This document shows, piece by piece, positions 46,078 to 54,247 of a DNA stretch of 64,000 bases. Origin of the DNA: CAZSHG01 sp964606695 [NCBI: uncultured bacterium] (GTDB lineage Bacteria; UBP14; UBA6098); assembly GCA_964606695.1 (NCBI GenBank), contig CAZSHG010000007.1, positions 1 to 64,000 on the forward strand. The letters run 5' to 3'. The notes below the pieces were generated by a model. It saw only the letters and a list, made by a program, of their open reading frames with translations, ran no database searches and was not told the DNA's origin. A program made the translations under genes and the position numbers. Positions within the stretch are counted from its first letter, which is position 1, and the number at the start of each line of letters is the position of its first letter.

Positions 46078-46893
46078 ATGCGAGTTTTATTCATTGGCGA
46101 CATATTTGGGCAACCCGGCAAACGTGCGGTTCACGATTTACTACCGTTAATTGTCGAAGAACAATCTCCCGATATCATTATTGCCAACGGCGAGAATATA
46201 GCCGGCGGTTTCGGGATTACGATGAATCTGGCGAAAAAGCTTTTCCGATATGGCGTGGACGTTATTACCATGGGAAATCACATCTGGGACAGGTCGGACG
46301 CCGACGAGATAATGAATTCCGACATGAATATTCTCCGTCCGCTTAATTTTCCGCCGGGCAACCCGGGCAGGGGTAGCCTCGTTTTCGAGACTGAATTCGC
46401 GGGCAAGATAGGTGTAATTAATACTCAGGGACGCGTTTTCATGCGCTGTATCGACGACCCGTTCCGTGCGACTTTGCGAGAAATCGAGAAACTTCAGGCA
46501 ATCACGCCGATCATTCTTATCGACTTTCATGCGGAAGCGACTTCGGAGAAAAAGGCTTTTGGATTCTTCGTCGATGGGCAGGTCAGCGCGGTGATTGGCA
46601 CCCATACTCATATCCAGACGACCGATAATCAAATTTTGCCCAAAGGAACGGCTTTTATAACCGACGTGGGAATGACCGGGGCGCACGAGTCGGTTATCGG
46701 AGTGAAACCGGAACTTGGGCTCCAATTTCTTCTTTCGGGACGAAACGTGCGTTTTTCGCCCGCAACGAATGATGTTCGTCTGCAAGGCGCGATTATCGAT
46801 ATTAACGAATACGGAGCGGCAGAATCTATAGAACGGCTCGATATACCTTATGAGGAGGATAATGGAGAAATACAACGAAATTCTGGAGATTAA
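46078..46893 (+). CDS. ymdB: YmdB-family metallophosphoesterase
   Basis: 271 residues. Metallophosphoesterase motifs: MRVLFIGDIFGQPGKRAV, NGENIAGGFGI, GNHIWD, ILIDFHAEATSEK, and VIGTHTHIQT. The family hydrolyses cyclic nucleotides in vitro and is often encoded next to rny, as here. Its last 32 bp overlap the start of purC. Confidence 0.93.
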   Translation: MRVLFIGDIFGQPGKRAVHDLLPLIVEEQSPDIIIANGENIAGGFGITMNLAKKLFRYGVDVITMGNHIWDRSDADEIMNSDMNILRPLNFPPGNPGRGSLVFETEFAGKIGVINTQGRVFMRCIDDPFRATLREIEKLQAITPIILIDFHAEATSEKKAFGFFVDGQVSAVIGTHTHIQTTDNQILPKGTAFITDVGMTGAHESVIGVKPELGLQFLLSGRNVRFSPATNDVRLQGAIIDINEYGAAESIERLDIPYEEDNGEIQRNSGD

Positions 46894-47746
46894 TATTGGC
46901 AGAGAACCTGATTTTCGCGGCAAAGTGCGCGATGTCTATGACCTGGGGAACAGATTACTAATAGTTGCCACTGATCGTCTGAGCGCTTACGATGCTATTT
47001 TGCCGAATGGAATCCCCGGACGAGGCGTCGTGCTTACACAGATGTCCGATTTTTGGTTTAACCGGACTTCGGAATCGGTTCCCAACCATCTGATTACGAC
47101 CGATTTCGATACTTTTCCCGAAGAACTCCGAAAGTTTCGTGATCAACTCGAAGGCCGCACTATGTTATGCAATAAGGCGGAGAGGATAGACATCGAATGC
47201 GTTGCGAGAGGCTATCTTGCGGGAAGCGGTTGGCGCGAATATGAAAAACACGGCACCGTATGCGATATTGCTTTACCTGAGGGTCTGCTCGAGTCCGACC
47301 GCTTGCCGGAACCGATTTTCACTCCGGCTACAAAGGCCGAACAGGGCGACCACGATGAGAATATCTCATTTAACCGAATGGTCGAGTTGGTGGGCAAAGA
47401 CCTTGCTGAACGGCTACGTATGCTTACATTAAAACTTTACGACGACGCGGCAACATACGCCCTTTCGCGAGGTATTATTATCGCCGATACGAAGTTTGAA
47501 TTCGGATTCATCGAAGGCGAACTTTGCGTGATAGACGAGATGCTCTCGCCGGATTCCAGCCGTTTTTGGGACGCCCAGGAGTGGACGCCAGGACGGCCTC
47601 AGGACAGTTACGACAAACAATATGTCCGCGACTGGCTGGCTAATTCCGGGTTCACGGGCGAAGGCGAACCTCCGAGGTTACCGGGTGAAGTTGTTACCGG
47701 GACTATTAGGCGATATGAAGAAGTCCGGAACAGGCTTATTGGTTAA
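46862..47746 (+). CDS. purC: Phosphoribosylaminoimidazole-succinocarboxamide synthase
   Basis: 294 residues. ATG 46862 lies after AGGAGG, which itself sits inside ymdB. Motifs: GKVRDVYDLGNRLLIVATDR, CVARGYLAGSGWREY, FTPATKAEQGDHDENI and LCVIDEMLSPDSSRFWDAQE. The long, eukaryote-like SAICAR synthetase form. It is the only purine gene here. Confidence 0.95.
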   Translation: MEKYNEILEINIGREPDFRGKVRDVYDLGNRLLIVATDRLSAYDAILPNGIPGRGVVLTQMSDFWFNRTSESVPNHLITTDFDTFPEELRKFRDQLEGRTMLCNKAERIDIECVARGYLAGSGWREYEKHGTVCDIALPEGLLESDRLPEPIFTPATKAEQGDHDENISFNRMVELVGKDLAERLRMLTLKLYDDAATYALSRGIIIADTKFEFGFIEGELCVIDEMLSPDSSRFWDAQEWTPGRPQDSYDKQYVRDWLANSGFTGEGEPPRLPGEVVTGTIRRYEEVRNRLIG

Positions 47747-47808
47747 ATTTAATTAGCTTTTTGGTAACTGAAATCGGTTCAAAAAAAATTCTTTACCGAA
47801 AACATAAC

Positions 47809-47838
47809 TTGAATTCGAGTAAATCATCTACATATTAT
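47809..47838 (+). promoter_or_regulatory. Promoter of the 47868 secreted protein
   Basis: TTGAAT (47809-47814), 18-base spacer, TATTAT (47833-47838), followed by GGAGGAA and the ATG. Confidence 0.45.
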
Positions 47839-47867
47839 TATTAGCGTGAAAGAAAAATGGAGGAAAG

Positions 47868-48542
47868 ATGAAAAAAAGAATAACCTATTTAGTTTTATTT
47901 CTATTGAGCTTTTCGGTTGCTTTCGCGGTCGTAATAGACATCGTTCGAATTAGCGATGTGCCGCTTATACTCGATATCAACGTCTATAATGACGGGGAAC
48001 CGCCTGTCGAAATAACCGATTTCCATTTCAGCGTATCACCTCCTTGCGAGGTAGTGGCCGCGGAAGGCCCTCCAGGATGGACTCTACGATACGCATTGCC
48101 AAACAGTTTCGTCGAAATGGACGCTGGCGACGGCGCGGAGATTCCGCCGGGAGGTTCCGGGTCGTTCAGGGTTACGCTCGAAGGGCCCTGCGAAGACGCC
48201 AGTTATACCTTGTATTTAACCAGTCCCGAAGGTGTGATCCCTGGAAGCGAGCAGGAAGGTCCTCTGGGGCCTTTGGACGTTGGGACGGGAGTTAGACCGG
48301 AAAATATCGAGATCGAAATCTCGCCCAATCCATTCAACTCGTCGTGTGCTATTTCGGTTCCTGCGCGTGCCCGGATTGTTATTTACGACCTAACCGGACA
48401 GATTATAGATAAATTCGACTGCGGCTGTTCGAGAACTACATGGACATGGCGTCCAGATGAGAACCGGCCATCGGGAATATACCTTGTAAAGGCAACTCTG
48501 GGCGATTTAACTCTGACTAAACGCCTCGTTTATATGAAATAG
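47868..48542 (+). CDS. Secreted protein with type IX-like sorting domain
   Basis: 224 residues. Signal peptide KKRITYLVLFLLSFSVAFA; a central beta-rich domain (EPPVEITDFHFSVSPPCEVV) of unknown function; then the sorting domain from about 150: ISPNPFNSSCAISVP, IVIYDLTGQIIDKF, WRPDENRPSGIYLVKA, ending LTKRLVYMK. This C-terminal fold directs proteins through the type IX system in FCB bacteria. No type IX machinery genes are in the window. Confidence 0.8.
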   Translation: MKKRITYLVLFLLSFSVAFAVVIDIVRISDVPLILDINVYNDGEPPVEITDFHFSVSPPCEVVAAEGPPGWTLRYALPNSFVEMDAGDGAEIPPGGSGSFRVTLEGPCEDASYTLYLTSPEGVIPGSEQEGPLGPLDVGTGVRPENIEIEISPNPFNSSCAISVPARARIVIYDLTGQIIDKFDCGCSRTTWTWRPDENRPSGIYLVKATLGDLTLTKRLVYMK

Positions 48543-48575
48543 GCTAATCGGGAATCGATATTAGTGTGGGAGAAT

Positions 48576-48596
48576 CCCGCCATTTTCGGGTTTTTT
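48576..48596 (+). terminator. Probable terminator of the 47868 gene
   Basis: Short stem CCCG/CGGG with a T6 tail. The stem is only 4 bp, so weak. Confidence 0.5.
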
Positions 48597-48624
48597 CTGA
48601 AGTATCGTTCTTCCCGATCCAACC

Positions 48625-48780
48625 GGCTGTCACAGTTCTTGCTATTCTCAAACCAGTTTTTCACCTAATCTCAGAAGGCAAGAACTGCGCCAGCCTGCGC
48701 TATGACCGCTGTCACGCTACGTGCCACATTTTCTTTTAATTTAGGAATTTTCTCGTTGGATGCACGTATCGCGCCAGCGG
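48625..48780. repeat. Dispersed two-hairpin repeat, copy C (inverted relative to copy B)
   Basis: First hairpin 48625-48695 pairs GGCTGTCACAGTTCTTG with CAAGAACTGCGCCAGCC. Second hairpin 48706-48780 pairs CCGCTGTCACGCTACGTGC with GCACGTATCGCGCCAGCGG. Both have the same internal mismatch, GTCAC against GCGCC. Read on the minus strand this is the same module order as copy B at 16101. The loops differ. Confidence 0.75.
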
Positions 48781-48870
48781 CCTTTTATGTTGGAGTTTCA
48801 ACCTACGGGCTTATCCTTTTTAATAGACGGCACCCAATTTTCGAAAGGGATTCGGCGATTTTTCAATGAA

Positions 48871-49080
48871 TACAGTTTGTTTTTCAACGGTATGATATAG
48901 CTTTTAATAAACTACATATCGATTTTAATGAACAACACATCGTTTTTCCCAAACCACATATCGTTTCTAATAACATACATTTAGGATTTCCAAACATATA
49001 CTTAGTTTTGCAAAAACATCTCATCGTTTTTAAAAAAGTCCATTTAGTATTTACGAAACTATTTAGCCGTTTTTGAGGAC
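48871..49080. repeat. Degenerate 21-bp tandem repeat, about ten units
   Basis: Units of 21 bp (one of 22) with consensus close to TACATATCGTTTTTAATAAAC, for example at 48913, 48934, 48955, 48976, 48997, 49018, 49039 and 49060. The period is a multiple of three, so on the minus strand it encodes a seven-residue repeat rich in Lys, Cys, Met and Leu. Lies directly after the XRE-type gene. Confidence 0.8.
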
Positions 49081-49086
49081 TTTTTT

Positions 49087-49389
49087 TCAAGGCGGAAGCT
49101 TCACACGACGTTTTTCGTAAAGCATGTCATCCTCGGGAGGGATTCTTTCTAAAACGACGCGAAAGCCGCAAGCGCCTGCAACCGCGACAAAGGTCGAAAA
49201 TCGAAGCGACTTAGTTCTCCGATTCATGAAATTGCTGATCGAAGATTGAGCCATTCCGGTTACACGCGCGATTGTCGCCTGATTGACACCCGCTGTGCCG
49301 TCCTTTATTATCTCGATAAGCTCCTCGTGAACCCGGTTTATCTCTGGTTCCCAGAACACACGCATTTTGGCCCTGGTTTCTCTTGCCAT
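49087..49389 (-). CDS. XRE-like helix-turn-helix protein
   Basis: 100 residues from ATG 49389, which is preceded by AAGGAG; an ATG at 49419 would add ten Arg-rich residues without a ribosome site. The helix-turn-helix is NQATIARVTGMAQSSISNFM with NRRTKSLRFSTFVAVAGACG after it. The domain resembles XRE/antitoxin-type DNA-binding proteins. No toxin gene is next to it. Its stop overlaps a TTG of the repeat-bearing frame downstream. Confidence 0.75.
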   Translation of the reverse strand: MARETRAKMRVFWEPEINRVHEELIEIIKDGTAGVNQATIARVTGMAQSSISNFMNRRTKSLRFSTFVAVAGACGFRVVLERIPPEDDMLYEKRRVKLPP

Positions 49390-49562
49390 GCGCCTTCTCT
49401 CCTTCCTGCGCGCCACCATGGCTTCATATTCTTCTCGAATACCCCTCTCATCTCCCTTCGATTAATTTCAAATTGAATATATGGGATTGCGGAAGGCAAA
49501 TCAAGAGATTCCCCTCGATAATAGCTTCGGCGTCTCGACGCGGGGTATTTCGATTTCATCAC

Positions 49563-49598
49563 AAAAAAGCACCGCCTTCCGAGGGGAGAAGGCGGCGC
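49563..49598 (-). terminator. Rho-independent terminator of the GDH operon
   Basis: Minus strand: GCGCCGCCTTC pairs with GAAGGCGGTGC (11 bp, one GU), followed by TTTTTT. 54 bp after the stop of the second GDH. Confidence 0.85.
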
Positions 49599-49652
49599 AG
49601 TGTGTGAACGCAACCCAAAGGAGCCATTTCTGAAGCATGCGTTCACTTTATA

Positions 49653-50921
49653 TTAAGGGAAAACACCTTTGCTTTTGTAAATCTTTTCCAAAATTGACAA
49701 TGCCTTTATATAAGCGGCGTTTCTGTGCGTTGTCTCGTATTCTTCGGAGGCATCTTCGACGATTTTATATGCCGCCAGCATCTTCTTTTTTAGCATTGAT
49801 TCCAGGTCGTCGGCCTCGAATTTCTCGCATCGTTTATTTTGAAGCCACTCGAAATAGCTGAGGACAAGGGAACCTGAATTTGAAATGATATCTGGCATGA
49901 TGTCGATGCCACGGTCTTCCAGGATGATGTCCGCCTCGGTATCGACCGGCGCGCTTGTGGCCTCCACGATGAGTTTCGTGTTGAGCGATTTTGCGTTCGA
50001 CCCGCCAACCTGATGTTCCAACGCGGCGAAGATCATCATATCGACGCCTGTTTGCAGAAAATCGTCGTGCGAAATACGCTCCCCGCGAGGGTATCCGCTG
50101 ATTCGCCCGAATTTCTTCTTGTAAAACAATAGTTCCGGGACGTCGATGCCGTCCTTGTCGCGGAAAGCTCCGCCGCTGTCCTCGATAGCGACTAACGAGC
50201 ATCCGTTATCACTCAATATATTGGCTATATTCGATCCGATCTTGCCGAACCCCTGAAGTGAATATGTCATTCCCTTTAGTTCGAGGCCTTTGTTTTCGCA
50301 CCATGCTTTGATTAAAAACATGTTGCTTTTCGCCTGCAATTCGTTGTAATTAGGCAGGCCTCCAAGCGTTTCGGGTTTGCCGGTAACTACGTGACGATAA
50401 CAGTTAAGCTGGTCGGGAGAAACCTCGGTCAGGTAGGAATCGAGTATCCATGACATGATTCGCGGATTGGAATTTATATCCGGTGTGATGACGTCGTATT
50501 CCGGGTCGATATTCGACCTGACGGCGTATGTGTATCTCCGAATGGTTCTTTCCAGATCGACACCGGAGAATTCACCCGGCGATGCCGCAATACCGCCCAT
50601 CGAACCGCCGAATGGTAAATCGAGCAAGGTGGCTTTCCACGTGTTCCATGACGCCAGGGCTTTCATCTGTGTGAGATTTACGCTGGGGTGAATCCGGAGG
50701 CCGCCTATAAACGGCCCCCGGATGTTATTATGTTGGACACGATAACCACTCAGAATCTCCACGTCGCCACTTTCCATCTGCACCGGGAAATTAAATGTTA
50801 TCTCATTCATAGACTTCCCAAGGATGCGAAGTATGTTAATATCCAGGCCGATATGGTCGGCGGCGCTGTGGAATTGCTCCACCATTGTTCCGTGGATATT
50901 CGATATGGTCAGCATGTCCAA
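49653..50921 (-). CDS. GDH paralogue lacking catalytic lysines (probable regulatory subunit)
   Basis: 422 residues aligned end to end with the GDH encoded next to it. Two lysines that define GDH activity are gone: GPYKGG reads GPFIGG (Ile72) and PFGGGKGG reads PFGGSMGG (Met108). Lys96 (WNTWKA) and the Asp in TPDINSN are kept. The cofactor-side motif GSLGRDKATGQG has decayed to GLPNYNELQAKS, while the Rossmann loop GFGKIGSNIA and the C terminus are intact. It is therefore unlikely to be catalytic. In Thermus thermophilus an inactive GdhA partners a catalytic GdhB and regulates it; the tandem arrangement here suggests a similar heteromer. It ends the operon. Confidence 0.88.
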   Translation of the reverse strand: MDMLTISNIHGTMVEQFHSAADHIGLDINILRILGKSMNEITFNFPVQMESGDVEILSGYRVQHNNIRGPFIGGLRIHPSVNLTQMKALASWNTWKATLLDLPFGGSMGGIAASPGEFSGVDLERTIRRYTYAVRSNIDPEYDVITPDINSNPRIMSWILDSYLTEVSPDQLNCYRHVVTGKPETLGGLPNYNELQAKSNMFLIKAWCENKGLELKGMTYSLQGFGKIGSNIANILSDNGCSLVAIEDSGGAFRDKDGIDVPELLFYKKKFGRISGYPRGERISHDDFLQTGVDMMIFAALEHQVGGSNAKSLNTKLIVEATSAPVDTEADIILEDRGIDIMPDIISNSGSLVLSYFEWLQNKRCEKFEADDLESMLKKKMLAAYKIVEDASEEYETTHRNAAYIKALSILEKIYKSKGVFP

Positions 50922-50963
50922 TCCTTTTTGTTCATCTTCGATAAAATTCGATATTGCGACTCA

Positions 50964-52256
50964 TCAGGGGAAAATTCCACGTTCGCGATATACCTTTTCG
51001 AGGCTCTTGATAGCTACAACGTAAGCCGCGGTTCGCCAATCGGTTTCGTGCTGATCCGCGATTTCCTTCACGCGATGGTATCCGCCGATGATCTTCTTGT
51101 GGAGTTTCGTATCGACCTCGTTGAGATCCCAGTGCTCGCTTCGTTTGTTCTGTAGCCACTCGAAGTAACTCACGACGACTCCGCCTGCGTTGCAGAGGAT
51201 ATCGGGGATGACGTCGATTCCGCGTTCGAATAGAATCTGATCGCCCTCGGGATCGGTTGGGCCGTTAGCGCCTTCAGCAATCATTCTGACGTTCAGATCT
51301 TTCGCGGTTTCGCCGTTTATCTGGTTTTCCAGAGCCGCCGGAATGAAGATGTCGGCTTTGGTCTTCAAGAATGTGTCGTGGTCGATCTCTTTCGTTCCGG
51401 GGAAACCGGCAACTCCGCCTGTTTTTGCGACGTGGTATGTGAGAGCGTCGGCGTCGATGCCGTCCGCGCTGTAAATTGCGCCGGTAACGTCTTCGGCGGC
51501 GAGGAGTTTCGCGCCGTGTTCTTTCATCAGGCGAGCCGCCCACGAACCTACGTTACCGAAACCCTGCACGAAGTATGTCGAACCGTTCAGGTCGAAGTTC
51601 TTATCCGAAGCCCACTGTTCGATTGTGAACATGACGCCCTGGCCGGTGGCCTTGTCGCGTCCCAGGCTTCCGCCACTCTCGATGGGCTTGCCGGTAACGA
51701 CATGCGTGCACCTGTTGCGGTCCATCGGCGGCATCATCGACAGGTAGGTGTCGAGTATCCAGGCCATGATCTGCGGTGTGGTGTTGACGTCGGGAGCCGG
51801 AATGTCATATTCCGGGCCGATGTTATTGCCCAGCGCATAGGTGAACCTTCGCGTGATTCGTTCCAGCTCTTTCTTACTATACTTGGCAGGATCCATCTGA
51901 ATTCCGCCCTTGCCGCCGCCGAAGGGAATCCCCACGATTGCGGATTTCCAGGTCATCCATGTGGCCAACGCGCGGACCTCGTTCAGATCGACGTCCGGGT
52001 GGAAACGCAGTCCGCCTTTGTAGGGGCCGAGGATATTATTGTGCTGAACTCGATAGCCGGTGAACATCTCGATTTTCCCGTTATCCATGCGGACGGGGAA
52101 ATTGACGACGATCTCGTTAGTCGTGTTAGAGAGTATTCGCCGGATGTTCTCGTCCAGGCCGATTAAATCGGCGGCTTTGCTGAACTGCCGTTCGACGTTC
52201 TCGTAAACGTTCGATTTACGAACCTTTTTCTCGACAGCTTCTTTTACTGCTTTCAT
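50964..52256 (-). CDS. gdhA: Glutamate dehydrogenase (Glu/Leu/Phe/Val family)
   Basis: 430 residues with all active-site landmarks: GPYKGGLRFHP (Lys80), TWKSA (Lys104), IPFGGGKGG (Lys116), PAPDVNTTPQIMAWILD (catalytic Asp), TGKPIESGGSLGRDKATGQG and the Rossmann loop GFGNVGSWAA. Catalyses 2-oxoglutarate + ammonia to glutamate, or the reverse. Length and sequence are of the hexameric archaeal/Thermus-type enzyme. It lies between the Cys-rich protein and the degenerate paralogue, all in one operon. Confidence 0.94.
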   Translation of the reverse strand: MKAVKEAVEKKVRKSNVYENVERQFSKAADLIGLDENIRRILSNTTNEIVVNFPVRMDNGKIEMFTGYRVQHNNILGPYKGGLRFHPDVDLNEVRALATWMTWKSAIVGIPFGGGKGGIQMDPAKYSKKELERITRRFTYALGNNIGPEYDIPAPDVNTTPQIMAWILDTYLSMMPPMDRNRCTHVVTGKPIESGGSLGRDKATGQGVMFTIEQWASDKNFDLNGSTYFVQGFGNVGSWAARLMKEHGAKLLAAEDVTGAIYSADGIDADALTYHVAKTGGVAGFPGTKEIDHDTFLKTKADIFIPAALENQINGETAKDLNVRMIAEGANGPTDPEGDQILFERGIDVIPDILCNAGGVVVSYFEWLQNKRSEHWDLNEVDTKLHKKIIGGYHRVKEIADQHETDWRTAAYVVAIKSLEKVYRERGIFP

Positions 52257-52268
52257 TGTAGATTCCTC

Positions 52269-52619
52269 CTATCTGTATTCTTCACAATGCCATACGCCGC
52301 TTTCCGGTTTCGGGAAAGTGCATGTGTGGCGGTTTTCGCAATTTACGCATAGACCTTTGAATTTCTGATCCTCCACAGGTTCGGTGGCTTCGGCCTTCTC
52401 CGCCGGTTTGTGTGCCGAGACGGGTGTTAACCCGCAATCGAACTCCTCGCAGTAGAGGATGGGTTCTTCGGCGCTTTGAAGGAATATGCAGTCATCCGCG
52501 TGTATGCAGGTTGCGCATAATCCTTTCGCCTTGATTTCCTCGCGCGAACAAGACGGCTTTTCGGCGGTCTCGACGCGAGGTCTTTTCAGCGTCCTTTCTT
52601 TTGTTTCTACAGCACTCAT
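52269..52619 (-). CDS. Two-repeat cysteine-rich protein upstream of GDH
   Basis: 116 residues from ATG 52619 (TAGGAGG upstream). Two similar modules: GLCATCIHADDCIFL followed by LYCEEFDCG, and GLCVNCENRHTCTFP followed by WHCEEY. Each has C-x2-C-x4/5-C and a later CEE, a likely metal or Fe-S site. They are joined by an Ala/Glu/Pro linker. Function unknown. First gene of the GDH operon, so it may connect metal, redox or nitrogen state to GDH. Confidence 0.8.
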   Translation of the reverse strand: MSAVETKERTLKRPRVETAEKPSCSREEIKAKGLCATCIHADDCIFLQSAEEPILYCEEFDCGLTPVSAHKPAEKAEATEPVEDQKFKGLCVNCENRHTCTFPKPESGVWHCEEYR

Positions 52620-52679
52620 TTCAATACCTCCTAATTGGAATTGATTTTGTCGAATTTCAAACAACCAATCCCTATTAAG

Positions 52680-52694
52680 GCTTGAAGCGTGCCA
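52680..52694 (-). promoter_or_regulatory. sigma-54-like promoter of the GDH operon
   Basis: Minus strand TGGCAC-GCTTC-AAGC. The -24 half is perfect and the -12 GC is at the correct 10-base distance from GG; the -12 TT is AA. It lies 60 bp before the Cys-rich protein start and next to the gene of a sigma-54 activator. Confidence 0.55.
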
Positions 52695-52809
52695 ATTGTG
52701 AAAAAGACGTTAAGACTTCATCTAATTATTCGAGGGAGATATCCTGCATCCTTTTGTATAATAAGGTGTTATAGGTGAAAGAAATATTTTTTTAGACAGT
52801 CGTTTTTTT

Positions 52810-52832
52810 CTGTTTTTCGATGCGAAAAACAG
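52810..52832. other. Palindromes between the GDH promoter and the NtrC-type gene
   Basis: A perfect 10-bp inverted repeat CTGTTTTTCG/CGAAAAACAG (3-nt loop), with GC-rich GGGGAAATTCCCC and CCGGGG/CCCCGG palindromes following at 52843-52882. They lie after the ntrC-like stop on the minus strand and may terminate it, or serve as upstream activator sites for the GDH promoter. Confidence 0.5.
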
Positions 52833-52912
52833 GTTGGTTTTTGGGGGGAATTTCCCCGCCGGGGAGTATTTCCCCGGCTCGGTATGGTTATATTAATGGG
52901 GTTTGGTGATAA

Positions 52913-54247
52913 TTATTGATTATCTTCTTCGACTTTATTACGAAGCGTCTTGCGGTCAATATCCAGAATCTTCGCGGCATGTGTTTTATTGCCGTCCACG
53001 CTGTCCAGAACCTGCCGTATATATTCCTTCTCCACTTCGATAAGAGGGCGCGTGAGATCACGGGCGGTATGCGCGGAATAACGCATCGGCGAGGGCAAAT
53101 CCGGGACGTCGATAACCTTATCCTCGGTCATTACAACCAGTCTCTGCACAAGGTTTTCCAACTCGCGGACGTTGCCCGGCCAGTCGTAATCTTTTATAGC
53201 TTGCAATGCTCGATCTGTGAAACTTGGGACTGCGGTGCCCATTTCTTCGGCGTAAAGGTGCACGAAATAATCTTTCAACATAATGATGTCGTCACCGCGA
53301 TCTCTCAGGGGAGGGACGTTAATCTCGATCACGTTTAACCTATAGTAAAGGTCTTCGCGAAATATTCCTTTGTTCACAAGCGAAAGTAAGTCCTTATTAG
53401 TTGCGGCAATCACTCGGACGTTTACCTTTGTCGGTTTACGCGACCCGACCATGGTTACTTCCTTTTCCTGCAGAACTCGAAGCAGTTTGACCTGCATGGA
53501 TAAACTTGTTTCGCTTATTTCGTCGAGGAAAATCGAACCACCGTCTGCGGTCTGGAAAAAGCCCGCGCGAGTATCGCTTGCGCCCGTAAACGAGCCTTTC
53601 ACATGCCCGAATAGCTCGCTTTCCAGAAGCTCCTGTGGAATTCCTCCGCAGTTGACCGGCACGAAGGTCGCAGAAGCCCTGGGGCTGGAATAATGTATTG
53701 CTCTTGCAACGAGTTCCTTGCCCGTGCCGCTTTCACCGGTAATCAGGACGGTAGCGAGTGTTTTAGAAGCTTTGTTAATCGCCCGGTATATAGACTGCAT
53801 AGCATCGGAGTTTCCGATGAATCCTTCCGGTGCTTCGACCGGTTCCATCATTGAATCGCCGTTGCGCAATTTAATTCTGGAAAGTGCTTTTGTTACCGAT
53901 TCCAGCAACTCTTCCCTGGTAAAGGGTTTGGAAATAAAATCCGTCGCGCCGGTTTGCATAGCTTCGACCGCGCCGTCAACCGTAGCAAATCCGGTAATCA
54001 TAATCACCTCGAGGTCACGGTAGTTCTCGCGGATATGGCGAATCATATCCATCCCGTTTCCGCCCGGCATTTTTAAATCTGTAATCACCAAATCGAAGTG
54101 TTCTTTTTCGAGAAGGTTTACGGCATCATGAAGCATTGTTGTAGTAAATATTCTGTAGCCTTCGCCTTCAAGATTTCTGCGAATCATTTCCAGCGTATCT
54201 TCTGAATCGTCGAGGATTAGTATTGTTGACTGCTTATGTTTATCCAT
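52913..54247 (-). CDS. NtrC-family sigma-54 response regulator
   Basis: 444 residues from ATG 54247, overlapping the kinase stop by 8 bp; the earlier in-frame codons lie inside the kinase gene. Receiver domain with Asp57 (DLVITDLKMPGG) and ISKPF; AAA+ domain with Walker A GESGTGKELVARAIH, the sigma-54 contact loop GSFTGA (usually GAFTGA), Walker B GGSIFLDEIS and NVRVIAATNKD; C-terminal Fis-type helix-turn-helix NKTHAAKILDIDRKTLRNKV. Activates sigma-54 promoters when phosphorylated. Its neighbour upstream is its likely kinase, and the GDH operon with a sigma-54-like promoter lies just downstream. Confidence 0.94.
   Translation of the reverse strand: MDKHKQSTILILDDSEDTLEMIRRNLEGEGYRIFTTTMLHDAVNLLEKEHFDLVITDLKMPGGNGMDMIRHIRENYRDLEVIMITGFATVDGAVEAMQTGATDFISKPFTREELLESVTKALSRIKLRNGDSMMEPVEAPEGFIGNSDAMQSIYRAINKASKTLATVLITGESGTGKELVARAIHYSSPRASATFVPVNCGGIPQELLESELFGHVKGSFTGASDTRAGFFQTADGGSIFLDEISETSLSMQVKLLRVLQEKEVTMVGSRKPTKVNVRVIAATNKDLLSLVNKGIFREDLYYRLNVIEINVPPLRDRGDDIIMLKDYFVHLYAEEMGTAVPSFTDRALQAIKDYDWPGNVRELENLVQRLVVMTEDKVIDVPDLPSPMRYSAHTARDLTRPLIEVEKEYIRQVLDSVDGNKTHAAKILDIDRKTLRNKVEEDNQ

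Larger units (their letters stand above)
48543..49086. other. Gene-poor interval rich in repeats
   Basis: 544 bp containing a weak terminator at 48576, the dispersed repeat copy C (48625-48780) and a 21-bp tandem repeat (48871-49080). A 68-codon minus-strand frame (48884-49090) covers the tandem repeat; it begins with TTG overlapping the XRE gene stop and is not convincing as a gene. Confidence 0.55.

Noticed and set aside
48884-49090. 68-codon minus-strand frame over the tandem repeat
   Set aside because: Its content is entirely the 21-bp repeat, the start is TTG and no ribosome site is seen. Kept as a repeat with a note, not as a gene.
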